A DNA stretch of 64,000 nt, taken from Dactylonectria macrodidyma (lineage: Eukaryota > Ascomycota > Sordariomycetes > Hypocreales > Nectriaceae). Positions within the stretch are counted from its first letter, which is position 1, and each line of letters begins with the position of its first letter. Below are positions 34,901 to 47,312 of the stretch, one piece after another. The notes below the pieces were generated by a model. That model saw only the letters and a list, made by a program, of their open reading frames with translations, searched no databases and had not been told where the DNA came from. The stretch is from NCBI GenBank assembly GCA_020744425.1, contig JAGMUV010000024.1:620001-684000 (forward strand), written 5' to 3'. The translations under genes were made by a program, and so were the position numbers.

Positions 34901-36617
34901 CTACTAAGGTTATCTCTACTGGTTAGTATTTAATAACGTATTAACCGTATAGGTCTTTAATTAAGTAGGCGATTGTCTGATTAGAATAATAGAAGGTCGT
35001 TAAATTATATCTATTATTCTAATAAAGTCCTTTCTTCTATAGCTAATATAAGGAGACTAGAGTTATAAGGAGTTAGGGATAGTAGGCTATATCTTTAAGT
35101 AATAGGGCTTAAGTTCTTATTAGCCTAACTATTATTATTCTATATCTTAAAATTAGTAACTTTCAGTTATCTAATTAGATAAAGTCACTTAGAAGGGCCG
35201 GCTAGAGATTAGCTAGTCAATTAGGGTCATTTATAATTAAGATCATTATTCTAGAGTCTAGGATTTGAGATTTTCATAAGGAATAGTCATTACTCTAAGC
35301 AGTAAATGCAGCATTGACTTTAGTAATAAGCCAGCTATATAGTTATTAGTTAGAAGTTTCCTTAATAGCTGGTTTTAGTAGGTTCTTAGACTTCTTCTAA
35401 GTAAGAGCTTTTACTTATGCCTAGAGGTTTAGGTCTTCTTTAAGGGCTTCTCTTACCTTTATCTAAAATTTTTCTTAAGGCCTAAACCCTTTCTAAGCTA
35501 TGTTTAGAAAAATATAGAAGTATTTCTTAAGAGAATAGGGTAGACCGCATACTAAGCATTTCTCCTAATTATTAAAAGACTTCTAATACTTTATCTTTTC
35601 TCTGCCTTTCTTTATAGAATAGTACTAGCCTTTAATAATACAAGCATCCTCTGGTTTATTATCCTAGGGGTCCTCTTTAGTAAAGCTTATAGAGAATGCA
35701 CTTTAGGAGATTTTTCTTATACGACCTAGGCCCTATAAGACCTCTGTATTTTTAAGCTTATTCTAGAAAGCATTTACTAGATCTTAATAAATAAGGGATT
35801 CTTCTTAGATCAGGTTTTATTAGCTAATTTCATAAGCTACTATTTAAGCAGGGAGAAGGTATGAAGAGATATTAAGAAAGTCATATGCTTAGGAGCTATA
35901 AAAAAGGGTCTTAGGGACCTTTTATTACTATCCTTTAGCTAAGGCTTCCTCCCACTCTTCTAACTATTTAAGTGCTTAAGTTACAGTCTTTAGAAGTATT
36001 TTCATAAGGGTTAAGTATATATTTTAAGCATCTTATGTTTTATCTGCTTCTAACCTTCTGCACTAAGCATAGAGATTATAGTGCTATTTATAAATTAACT
36101 TATACAGCTAATAATAGGTCTGGATATAATTAGGAGAGATAGTTCAGATAATCCAGTCTTAGAGAGTTCTTAGAGACTTCCTCTATCTTTTTAATAACTT
36201 TTCTTAAAGCTAATAGAAGGAGAGGTCCTATTAGAAGCTCTTCTAACCTTATTCAGTTAGGTCAGATAGAGACTATATTCTATTAGTTATCTCTTATATA
36301 TTATCTGAATTAGACCTTTTAGTCTTAGGTATTTCTAATTAAATAGTCTATTATACTACTATTATTTTAGTGTATTTATATCTTCTGATATCTAAGAAGG
36401 CCGGTTCCTCTTTAAGGAAAACCTTCCTTTTAAGGTACTATTATAGACTTAGAAGGTTAACCTAAAGAAGGAATTCATGCTCCCAGTCTGGGAAGTCCCC
36501 AGGTTTTATAAGAGTGACTATAAGACCTTCTTTCTAGGATTTTCTATATAGTATTATAAATAAGATAGAAGGACTATTAAAGATATTAAAATGGGTTAAG
36601 GTAGTAAGACTCTTAAT

Positions 36618-36795
36618 TATTAAATATTAGAATGTAAAAATTATATATTCTATACTTACTGCCTATACCTTGAGGTTTTAGAGCAAGCTTTATATACTCT
36701 TTCTCTTCTGTATAGAATCAGCTAGAAGCTGATTACTAAGCCTCGTAGCAATAGGTAGCAATAGGTGGCAACTTTCGCCTCTAATATATCTAATA
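36618..36795 (-). repeat. Copia copy 1, 5' LTR
   Basis: 178-bp direct repeat of 31739-31916, followed by the target duplication AATGT. Confidence 0.85.
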
Positions 36796-39700
36796 AATGT
36801 TAGTAATTATTCGTTAGAATGTTATTAGTGCGTTTATAAGTCTAAAGGGTATTACTAAATATTTAAATAGTCTGAATTTAGTTTTAAATACAGTCTTCTA
36901 TTTATTTTTAAGCTTTATATAGACTAAGCTATAAGCGTTTTTTAGGTTAAGTGCTATAAACCATTTTTTACTATAAAGGCGGTCCTTTAGTTCAGTAATT
37001 AAAGGCAGTAGCATTCAGTCTTTTAATATAATATCATTTAGCTATTAATAGTTTATAATTAATTAGAGTTTTCTATTCTTTTTTAGAATAAATATAACTA
37101 AGTATCCTATAAAGGATTTTAAGATTTTAATATATCCCTTTTTTAATATATCTTTAAGGTATTCTTTTAGTATTTATAACTATATATTATTAAGGTTATA
37201 GAGTTTAAAGAACTTAGGTAAAGTTCTGTCTTTTAATACTATTTTATAATCCTATTTACTATATTTAAGTAGACTTATTTCTAACTCTTTAGTAAATAGT
37301 TTTTTATAAATATAGTAAGTAAGTAGTATATTCTTTAGTCTTTTATTTACTTTCTATTATTTCTTCATTTCTATAAGGTCTTTATTAAGCTTTATTAATT
37401 AGCTTTATATAAAGATAATAGTATAATATATCTTACTATTTTAAGCTTTATAGTATTTATATTTTATACTTTAAAGTAAGAAAGTTTCTATTATTTCTTT
37501 TATTAATACTTTACTAGTACTATTATTAGTTAAAGTTTAAGATCTTATATTATTATCTAAATCTGATTCTTAAAAGAAGTAATTATTAATATTATTAAAG
37601 TTTACTTAGCCAGTCTTCCAGTTTATTATTAGGTTAACTCATTTTAACTATAAATACCCTAAGACTAAAGCGTAGTTTGTAATAAGTATTATATTAAATA
37701 AGATTCCTTCATTTTATCCTTTTATAAAAACCTTAAGATGATTAAGCTCTTTAGTTATTCTTCTATTATTATAATTAAAAGAAGATCCTTTAAGATTCTA
37801 TACTTTATACAGATTCGCTTTATCTTTCTATAGGAGTTTTAATATATTCATTACTATAGAGTAAATGTAATTAAATTCTATACTACTATTTATTAAAGTA
37901 AGTAGCCAGTTTCCTTTAATTTATACTTATATTTCTAAGTATTAGTTTATTATTTATGCGCTTTTAGTTATATATAGAGCTCTTATTTTAAAGGGTTTTA
38001 CTTTCCCTAGCTCTATGCCTATCTATTACTCTATTATAAATAGTATTAAGAGTTTTTTATACTCTTTATTATTCTGTCTTATAAGGGTTAGAATATCTAT
38101 CTTTAATTATACTTATACTATGTATTAACCTTATTATATATATATATTTAATACTTAGGTTATTAGTAATCTATAAGTTTTATATTAAGCCTTTAGTAAT
38201 TAGTTAGATAATTTATATTATATTCTATTAATTAAGCAATACTAAGGTATTTATATTATTTTTATATATAGTAATCTTTTATATCTTCTTTTATATAAAG
38301 AATTATAATAAATTATCTGTTTACTTAGACTAAGAAATAGTCTTATTATAGCTTATCTTTAAAGTATATAATGCATTTATAGTATATATATAATGCTTAT
38401 AAGATTTCATTGTATTTTCAGTATGTCTAATATATATAAGGTTTGTCTTCTTATAATTTTCATTCTTTTAGGTTTTGTGGGTTCATTTTACTCTATTAGT
38501 ATAAGGCTTGGATATAGATGTCTGCTTCTTCTATAGGGTCTTATTATTCCTTAGCGAATTATTCGATTTAAATGTCTTTTATTATATATATTAGTATGTC
38601 TTATTCTTCTAGGGTAATACTTTAGAGTTCATTATCTGACTCTGGGTATTTATCTGCTAGTATAAGGATGTCCTTATCCTTAATGTTATACCTAGCCTTC
38701 CTGGCTTAGTATACGTTTTATCCTGTGCTAACCTACGGTCAGGGGGTAGGTCGTTGTATAATATAGCTGCGCATCGCGCCGCTGTCCATTATAGTAGGTT
38801 ATCCCTCACTAATCCACTAATAGTCAGGCTATTAGTCAGGGATGTCGAATTTATCGAAATCCTCCATTTATATTAGTAGCTCTTTAAGTTATTAGACTAT
38901 AGTAATAGTATATATTTCCTCATTAGGTCAGAGTGTAATGACTAAGTAGCTTAAGACTTAGCCTATAGGGATCGGCTTCTATTTCTTAGCTATCGCCTCC
39001 TAGGTTCTTTCTTCCTATTCCCTTTTCTTTTCTACTTTATATTAGTACACTACTTCTCGTTTTATTTATAGCCATTGCTCGCATGCTTTTAGGTCGTCTT
39101 TTTCTCTTTCTATTTATTAGCTCTATTTATTACACTTCTTTTTATAATTAGCTTCTTATAATTATTTACTCTTAGGTCTAGTTCTTCCGATTAATCTTCC
39201 TTAAGGAAAGTCTTTATATTTTAATTTATCTATTTAATCTTATATGTTTACTATATTATGGTTATATCTATTAAAGCCGCTATTAAAGCTGCTTTAGGTT
39301 ATATTAATTAACTAGATTAGGAGGTTGTCTCCTTTCTTAACTGAATTAATGCTATAAGTAGGTATAGTAATAGGCTTAAATAGTTTCTTTTCTTTCCTAG
39401 GTTTCTTATAATTATGCAAAAGGTATCCTAGCTCATTATAGTTATAGTAATTAAATGTTTTCTTTTTCTAATAGAGTCACTACTATATTATTCCAAGTTC
39501 TATAGGTCTTGCTACAGTATTGTAAAAGGTGTTAGAAGTTCGTAGTTTCTCCTAGTTAGTATAATTCTTCCTTTTCTAATTACTATTATTATTACTAACA
39601 TTTTGTTTTTCTATTTATTATTTAAATAGTTAGTTATTGATTATAATAGCGAGTTTAGTATACTAAGCGAAGTCTATAAGTAGATCCATATTCTTAATAA

Positions 39701-40652
39701 GTTCGTCCTTAATATCATCCTTTAGATTCTAATAGAACTTATTAATAAGGTTTTTATTTAATTAATTGAGTTTTGCTATAATGTATTAGAACTCTAAGAG
39801 GTATTCGGATACTGCCTTTATCTATTTAAGTTTTCTAATAGTGTTAAATGCATTATATTTCTTATCCTATTTACTATAGTTATTAATTAGTAATTATTTA
39901 TATTTATTAAAACTATTGAATATTATAGTTATTTCTGGCTTTTGCTAATTCAGGGCTTAGGTTATAAAGTCTTTTAGGATTGACTTATAGTTCTGAGCTA
40001 CCTTACTTTCTAGCCTTCTTATAGCATATTATACTTTAAGCAAGTTACTTATAAATAGCAATAGATAGTATATATAGTAAGACTTAAGGCTAGTGAGGTA
40101 TTCTTATAGCTTCTTAGGATTTCTATTAAACTTTAATAGCTATTTAAGTTTAATAGTTTCTCTAATATTATAGATATATACTACTATAATAAGCTATTCG
40201 TATTCTATAAGTTAAACTACTTATTATTCTTAGTTATTCTTAATTTAAATCAGTTTAGTAATAAGTTTAATAATCTTTTATTCTATAGCTATAATGATTA
40301 TATCTATAATAGGATTATTTAGTAGAGCCTAGAGTTATATATATAACTATTTAAAGCGCTCTTTATTCTAGTATTGCTTTTTTTCTTATATAGTATTAGT
40401 ATGCGTTCTTAGAGCTAAGAGCTTAACAAGTCCTATAGAGAGTCATTCGTTCTTCGCGCAGAGCTCCTTAAGTTCTTCTTTATACTTATTATTAGAGGCT
40501 TCTATACGTTCATTACTATCTCTATCCTTAGGGGGCGCTGGGGCCTTATTTTTAAATAAAGGCATATTATTAGAAGGTATAGTAAGTATTATCATAATTC
40601 ATTAGATATTACTTAGTATATAAGGTAACTATTTAAATAAGAGTTATTAATA

Positions 40653-41089
40653 TATAATAGTTATATTCTTAGGTTAGGCTATATATAGTATAAAGTAGCT
40701 TAAAAAGGGTTCTTAAAGGATAGACTAGGGTCTATATTAGTAAAACGGTTAGGTTATACTTACTAAGTAATAATTATAGTATTATATTAAGTAATAGTTA
40801 ATATATAATAATATATAGTAGTTAGAGTAGATTAAAGTAATTAAGTTATATTAATAGCTAAGGAGCTAGTATCTTAGTAATAGCCAGTTCCTTAGGTTTA
40901 TATACTATATAGTATAAAGTATGATTACCTATATTATAGGGGCAATTATAGTAATCGTAGAAGTGATTATAGTAATTATAGGAGTGATTATAGTAATCGC
41001 TCTATAATTTATAATAATCATTCATAATTAGTAAGAAATTTATAAGGGCCATATAATGCCAGGCGTCCATGGTTGCACGGGTCGTAACA
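40653..41089 (-). repeat. Gypsy 5' LTR
   Basis: 437 bp, direct repeat of 27879-28315. Its outer end, ...GTCGTAACA, keeps the canonical CA terminus and is followed by the target duplication CTCCT. Confidence 0.88.
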
Positions 41090-41094
41090 CTCCT

Positions 41095-42245
41095 CTACTA
41101 TACAATCTATCGACCTAATAGCCTCTAATCATTCTACGCCCTTACAAACAATCTTCACTAGCTCTAGAGACAGCCCTAGCCATATCCTTATAGTATTACA
41201 GCCCTCTACTATATATTAAAATACTAAACTTACCTAGAGTCAGATTATAAAGAGTATAAAAGTAAGCTCATTATAACTTAATAAGGCTATAACTAAATAG
41301 AGCTAAAATAAGAGCAGACAGAAGATCTTAATACACCTCACTATCTTCTTTATAAGGCCTGACTTATAGGAAATACTAGATAAAGACAAGGAGCCCCAGT
41401 AGTCTTTAGCTAGAGAGCTACTAAAAGTCACTTTACGCCCCTTTATTAATAAAGAACTATCTTTACCTATCCACTTCTGATTCAATAATATCTTCTTCTC
41501 TCAGTTTAAGAATAAGCCTGCTCTCTCTTCTATTCTTTAATTTAACAAAAGACTCATTTAGAACGCCTATATTAAAGAGAGTATTATAAAGCTAAGCAAC
41601 TTTAACTAAGAGAGATAAACAGTTATAAAGCTTTTTAGTAAGGACTGCCCTTTTCGTTTTAATAAAACAGAAGGCAAATATCTCCTTTTCCTTATTTTCT
41701 ATAAGCTATTGCCTCCTTAACCATAAGTCCCAGTCCTTCATTATATTAAGATACTAAGGTTAGCTATAAAGCCATTTAAAAAGGAGAAGAGAATTAAAAA
41801 AGAGCTAGTTAAGACTAAGGTAAAGGTACAGCTAGCCTTATTAATCAAAAGCGAGTTCAACTCGCCTTCCTTAAGCCCCTCTCTAAGCCTAGTTCTACCT
41901 CCTTTAAGAGCTAGCGTAAAAGACCAGATCGAAATTATTACTAGCAATATAGATAAGATCTGCACAGGTCAGAAACGAGCTTAAGACTCTATAAGCTCAG
42001 CACTCTCAGTAAAGATAGAGGATAAAGAGCTCTTAGCTAGTCCTGCCTTTACTGCTCATAGTCCTATTACTAAAACCCAAGGAGTTAATACAAAGAGGCC
42101 AAGTAGTCAGCATCCTTATAAATAGGCAAGGAAATAATAGTTACTCTAGCTTAAGTTAACCCAAGTCCCTTATCAGCTTATTCACACTATTAATAATATC
42201 GCTAAGTAGCTTAGTTCTAAAGAGGCTATTATTAATAGGCTTAAA
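41095..42245 (+). other. Outer element host DNA, middle piece
   Basis: About 1.15 kb between the gypsy insertion and copia copy 2, less AT-biased than the retroelements. A + strand frame is open apart from TAA/TAG and is rich in Gln, Ser, Leu and Lys. It runs through pieces such as LARELLKVTLRPFINKELSL and LVKTKVKVQLALLIKSEFNS. No domain recognised. Short - strand open frames here look like shadows. Confidence 0.5.
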
Positions 42246-42250
42246 GTAGT

Positions 42251-42428
42251 TATTAAATATTAGGATGTAAAAATTATGTATTCCGTGCTTACTGCCTATG
42301 CCTTAAGGTTTCAGGGCAAGCTTTATATACTCTTTCTCTTCTGTATAGAATCAGCTAGAAGCTGATTGCTAAGCCTCGTGGCAATAGGTGGCAATAGGTA
42401 GTAACTTTCGCCTCTAACATATCTGACA
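42251..42428 (-). repeat. Copia copy 2, 3' LTR
   Basis: 178 bp, direct repeat of 47130-47307; ends CTGACA. Preceded by the target duplication GTAGT. Confidence 0.87.
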
Positions 42429-45400
42429 CACCCCTTTAGATTCAATGACTTCTTATTAAGTCTGAAGCCCTTCTTCATCCTTCTGGAGCCTCTTCCTAAT
42501 GTCTTCTAATCCAAGTTAATATAAAAAGCGGTTCCATTTTCCGGCTAGAAGTGCTTTCATCAGGCTATCTGTAACTATATCTATTGATTTAATGTATTTA
42601 ACTTAAATTTTCCCTCTTTGAACCTCCTGTCTGAGCTAGTAATTGTAGATATTAATATGCTATAACTTAGTCCTCAAAGTAGCTATCTCAGCCGTCACGA
42701 GGTTAATGGTCTGAGTGTTATTACAGTCAATCTAGATAGTTAAGTTATCTAGTTAAACTATCAGCTCCTTAAGCAGTTGGCTCATAAAGAGAGATTCTTT
42801 AGCTGCCTATACTAGGGCTAGGAGCTCTGCTTCTATTGTTGATGTTATGACTGTGTCTTATTTATTAGCTCTCCATCCGATCAGTCCGTTAAACAGCTTA
42901 ATAGTATATGCTTACGAGCTCTTCCGATTAGTTGTATTATTAGTAAAAGAGGCATTGCTAGAAATGCTAAGACCGCCGGGCCTTCTGAAGGATAGGGCTA
43001 GGTTCTTTATGTGTATGAGGTAGTAGATAATGTGGTCAGCCACTTCTTAGTATATTTGACTTAAATTAGTAAGGAATCTGGCCAATCTAGAGATAGTAAA
43101 GGCTATATTGGGTTAGGTATTAACTATAATATAGAGGATTGATCTAATCTTACGTTAGTATTATTAAATTTCTATTAGGGTTACTAGCCTTATTATAAGC
43201 CATAGCTCTAACTGAGTTATTAGTACTATAGCTATTCCTTTATTAGCTAGGTTTGCAATTTTCTTAATATAGGCTGCTTAAGATAGCCAGATCTTCCTTA
43301 TAGGTCAGTCCCGCATGACTTCTATTCTAAAGAACTATTATACGGGGTTACTGCTTATTAGTTTATATTTTAATTAGAGTTATCTAATCAGGTCCTTAGC
43401 TTTATTTTCTTATGTTTTCTTATAAGCTAGAATAATATTATTAATATATATAAAGAAGAGGATTCCTTCTTTTCTAAAGTAGTAAGGCTCGTGTAGAACT
43501 GGTTTATAGCCTAGCTCTAAGAGGGTCTTAGAAAGCTCCTTCTACTATAATAAGAAGGAGACTCTCAGTCCGTATAGAGCTTTATTAAGCTTTAGGATAG
43601 TTCCTGCCTTCTTATAGCTAGGAGGCATCTGCATAAAGATATCTTAATCAATTAGGGCATATATAAATGCATTAACTATATCGTATTAGACTATTTCTAG
43701 ATCAAACTTTACTATAATAGCTATCAAGGTCCGAAAGGACCTTCTAGCTAAAGTAGCTGCGTATGTATCTTACAGCTTCCCTTTTGCTTATTGGTCTCCT
43801 CGAACCACTAGCCGGGCCTTGTATTTCTAAAAGTAACTATGTTTATCTGTTTTATAGATATATACTTACATACAGCCTAGGACTTATCGATCAGATACTC
43901 GAGAGTCCTTAGCTTAGATCTTAGTCCATAACCTCATTTCCTTATGACTTTAAAGATAGATTTCTTTAGCCTTCTAGAAGAGGTTTCCTAATAAATATCC
44001 TATAAGATCTTAATGCTTTATTAGTACTAGAAGTAGTGCATTTCTATATACCTTTACTCCTTTACGGATCTTCCGTTCTATTAAGGTTTGTAGAGGAGAT
44101 TTAGTTCTAGCTAGAAAAGCTGCCTACTACGTAATCGTTTTATTCCCTTATTCTAATACATTTTAAAGTAATTATGCGAGTAGGGCAGATAGCAGTATAT
44201 CTAGAGGCATAAGGAAGTCTTTATATTCTGCCCTTTTTGCTTACAAGATTTTATTAATCACTACTATAAGACGATCTCCTATAAATTCATTTAAGTCTTC
44301 CTCTTTAGGAAAATCCACTTTAATACAGTCTTCAGTCTCTAGCTAATTAATCGGTTTATCTTATTAAAAGGATGCAATTCGTGCGATTTCTTCTAGGTCT
44401 GCCTTTAAAAGGTCGTCCTTAAAGTTTTCCCAGTCTCCGTTACAGCCCTTATCTTTATTAAAAATGACGTCTCAGGTACTCACTATTCAATTGATCGTAA
44501 GGACCTAGATTCTGTAAATATTTAAGGATCTATATCTAACCAAGAAGCCGATCTATCCTTTAGGCTTAAGCTACATCTTGCAGTTAAACTTTTATTATAC
44601 CTCAGGGGTTATAGTATAGGCCTTACAGTTAAATGCTCTTAGATGTATTTAGTTAGGCTGTTTTACTAATTATAGAATTCCTCTAGTTCTAGCTATCACA
44701 ATATGCAATTAATTATATAGTATTTTCTAGCATGATTTATAGTTTAGCGTTCAGTTATATAAATAAACTGCCGTTCTGCTGATTTCTGGTTATAGCTAAT
44801 AAGAGAATCTAGCGCCTATTTACATAGCTCTTTCCTTATCCTTTATCATACCCCCTAAGCGTTCAGCACTGCCGTTTTATATTTAGCTATATAGTACTAA
44901 GGGCTCGATAATAATAGCTCTATTCTATATAAAGTTTCTAACTTATAATTTAACCTCTATAATCTTATTATTATATTTAATGACTTTAACCTTAATATTA
45001 TATTAAACTTCTAAGTATTTAAAGAAGGATTTAAAGACTATGATCATAGCCTCTATTATCTGAAATATGAGATAATAATCCTAAATATAACCCGTTAATC
45101 AGCAGGTAAGTAATATCTACAAAGTATAGCTACCTATCCCTTCTTCATAGTTATAAAAATCGATAGTAATACATTTACCAGCTCTCTAGTCAGACTGCCT
45201 TAAAGCCTATCTGACTTATCTTTTAATCTTTAATAGGCTATAGGTATTACATTTAACTGTTATTAGTCTTCAAATTCGCATCCCTTAAGATATTAAGATA
45301 AAGTATTTAAAAGCTTACAGTCCCGGATGCCCTAGGCAGTTATACTAGCAGATGGCTTCTCCTACTAAAAGAGCCCTCTTAGTATAAGAGGTGAACCTAT

Positions 45401-47129
45401 AGGCTGCTTAAACCGCTAGGATTATCTCTACCGATTAGTATTTAATAACGTATTAACCGTATAGGTCTTTAATCAAGCAGGCGATTATCTGATCAGAATG
45501 ACGGAGGGTCGTTAGATTATGTCTATTATCCTAATAGAGTCCTTTCTTCCATAGCTAACATAAGGAGACTAGAGTTATAAGGAGTCAGGGATAGTAGGCT
45601 ATATCTTTAAGTAATAAGGCTTGAGTTCTTATTAGCCTGACTATCATTATTCTATATCCTAAAATTAATAACTTTCAGTCACCTAACTAGATGAAGTTAC
45701 CTAGAAGGGCCAGCTAGAGATCAGCTAGTCAATTAGGGTTATTCGTAATTAAGATCGTTATTCTAGGGTCTAGGATTTAAGATTTTCATAAGGGATAGTC
45801 ATTACTCTGAGCAGTAAATGCAGCGTTGACTTTAGTAATAAGCCAGCCATATAGTTATTAGTTAGAGGTTTCCTTAATAGCTGGTTTTAGTAGGTTCTTA
45901 GACTTCTTCTAAGTAAGAGCTTTTACTTATGCTTAGAGGTCTAGGTCTTCTTTAAGGGCTTCTCTTACCTTTATCTAAAATTTTTCTTAAGGCCTAAACC
46001 CTTTCTAAGCTATGTTTAGAAAAATATAGAAGCATTTCTTAAGAGAATAGGGTAGACCGCACACTAGGCATTTCTCCTAATCATTAGGAGACCTCTAACG
46101 CTTCGTCTTTTCCCTGCCTTTCTTTATAGAACAGTACTGGCCTTTAATAATACAAGCGTCCTCTGGTTTATCATCCTAGGGGTCCTCCTTAGTAAAGCTT
46201 ATAGAGAATACACTTTAGGAGATTTTTCCCGTACGACCTGGGCCCCATAAGACCTCTATATTTTTAAGCTTATTCTAGAAAGCGTTCGCTAGATCTTAAT
46301 AGATAAGGGATTCTTCTTAGATCAGGTTTTATTAGCTAATTTCATAGGCTGCTATCTAAGCAAGGAGAAGGTATAAAGAGATATTAAGAAAGTCATATGC
46401 CTAAGAGCTATAAAAGAGGGTCTCAGGGACCTTTTATTACTATCCTTTAGCTAAGGCTTCTTCTCACTCTTTTAACCATTTAAGTGCTTAAGTTGCGGTC
46501 TTTAGAGGTGTTTTTATAAGGGTTAAGTATGTATTTTAAGTATCTCGTGTTTTATCTGCTTCTAACCTCCTGCACTAGGCACGGAGATTATAGTGCCATT
46601 CGTAGATCGACTTATGCAGCTAATAATAGGTCCGGATATAACTAGGAGAGACAGTTCAGATAATCCAGTCTTAGAGGGTTCTTAGAGACTTCCTCTATCT
46701 TTCTAATGACTTTTCTTAAAGCTGATAGAAGGAGAGGTCCTATTAGAAGCTCTTCTGACCTTATTCAGTTAGGTCAGATAGAGACTATATTCTATTAGTT
46801 ATCTTCTATATGTTATCTAAATTAGACCTTTTAGTCTTAGGTATTTCTGATCGAATGGTCTGTTATGCTACTATTATCTTGGTATATTTACGTCTTCTGA
46901 TATCTAGGAAGGCCGGTTCCTCTTTAAAGAAAACCTTCCTTTTGAAGTACTGTTATAGATCTAGAAGGTCAACCTAAAGAAGGAATTCGTGCTCCCAGTC
47001 CGGGAAGTCCCTAGGTTTTATAAGAGTAGCCGTAAGACCTTCTTTCTAGGATTTTCTATATAGCATTATAGATAAGATAGAGGGACTATTAAAGATATTA
47101 AAATAGATTAAGGCAGTAAGACTCTTAAT

Positions 47130-47307
47130 TATCAAATATTAGGATGTAAAAATTGTGTATTCTGTGCTTACTGCCTATGCCTTAAGGTTTCAGGGCAAGC
47201 TTTATATACTCTTTCTCTTCTGTATAGAATCAGCTAGAAGCTGATTGCTAAGCCTCGTGGCAATAGGTGGCAATAAGTGGCAACTTTCGCCTCTGACATA
47301 TCTGACA
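47130..47307 (-). repeat. Copia copy 2, 5' LTR
   Basis: 178-bp direct repeat of 42251-42428, followed by the target duplication GTAGT. Confidence 0.87.
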
Positions 47308-47312
47308 GTAGT

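Larger units (their letters stand above)
31739..36795 (-). mobile_element. Ty1/copia LTR retrotransposon, copy 1, inserted in the gypsy reverse transcriptase gene
   Basis: 5,057 bp with two 178-bp LTRs (31739-31916, 36618-36795) and target duplication AATGT (31734-31738, 36796-36800). Orientation is -: a purine tract (AAGGGGGTG on the - strand, RIP-altered) lies just inside the left LTR. The reverse transcriptase box reads Y-I-N-N-I at 32922-32936 instead of Y-V-D-D-I. The gypsy reverse transcriptase frame resumes exactly when the element and one AATGT are removed. Same length as copy 2 but with more TpA changes. Confidence 0.9.
27879..41089 (-). mobile_element. Ty3/gypsy LTR retrotransposon, RIP-degraded, with a nested copia element
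   Basis: Two direct 437-bp LTRs (27879-28315 and 40653-41089) bound it, with target duplication CTCCT at 27874-27878 and 41090-41094. Reverse transcriptase motifs are on the - strand: KWFIALNLKNAY-like at about 36,931-36,970, FKYLVIPFRLINA at 36,817-36,867, and YYLNNILIF at about 31,680-31,703. The last is the Y-x-D-D box with both Asp changed to Asn, as C-to-T on the opposite strand would do. A purine run, AGAGGGAAGA on the - strand, sits just inside the left LTR and fits the polypurine tract. So the right LTR is the 5' LTR. Without the nested copia element the length is about 8.15 kb. All frames are full of stops, so it cannot move by itself. Confidence 0.9.
42251..47307 (-). mobile_element. 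Ty1/copia LTR retrotransposon, copy 2, inserted in the outer element
   Basis: 5,057 bp, 178-bp LTRs (42251-42428, 47130-47307) and target duplication GTAGT (42246-42250, 47308-47312). On the - strand the purine tract CTAAAGGGGTG abuts the left LTR, the reverse transcriptase box reads Y-I-N-N-I at 43434-43448, and the RNase H end reads HINIYNY-stop-LRQEVQRGK at about 42,610-42,660, matching the copia-type K-H-I/V-D-I...LRE region. It is less mutated than copy 1, with more CG and CA dinucleotides kept, but still has stops in all frames. Confidence 0.9.

Noticed and set aside
41303..41965. Small - strand open frames (60 and 74 codons) in the outer element
   Set aside because: Sequence between frequent stops in RIP-altered DNA; the + strand frame with Gln-type stops is the better coding candidate.
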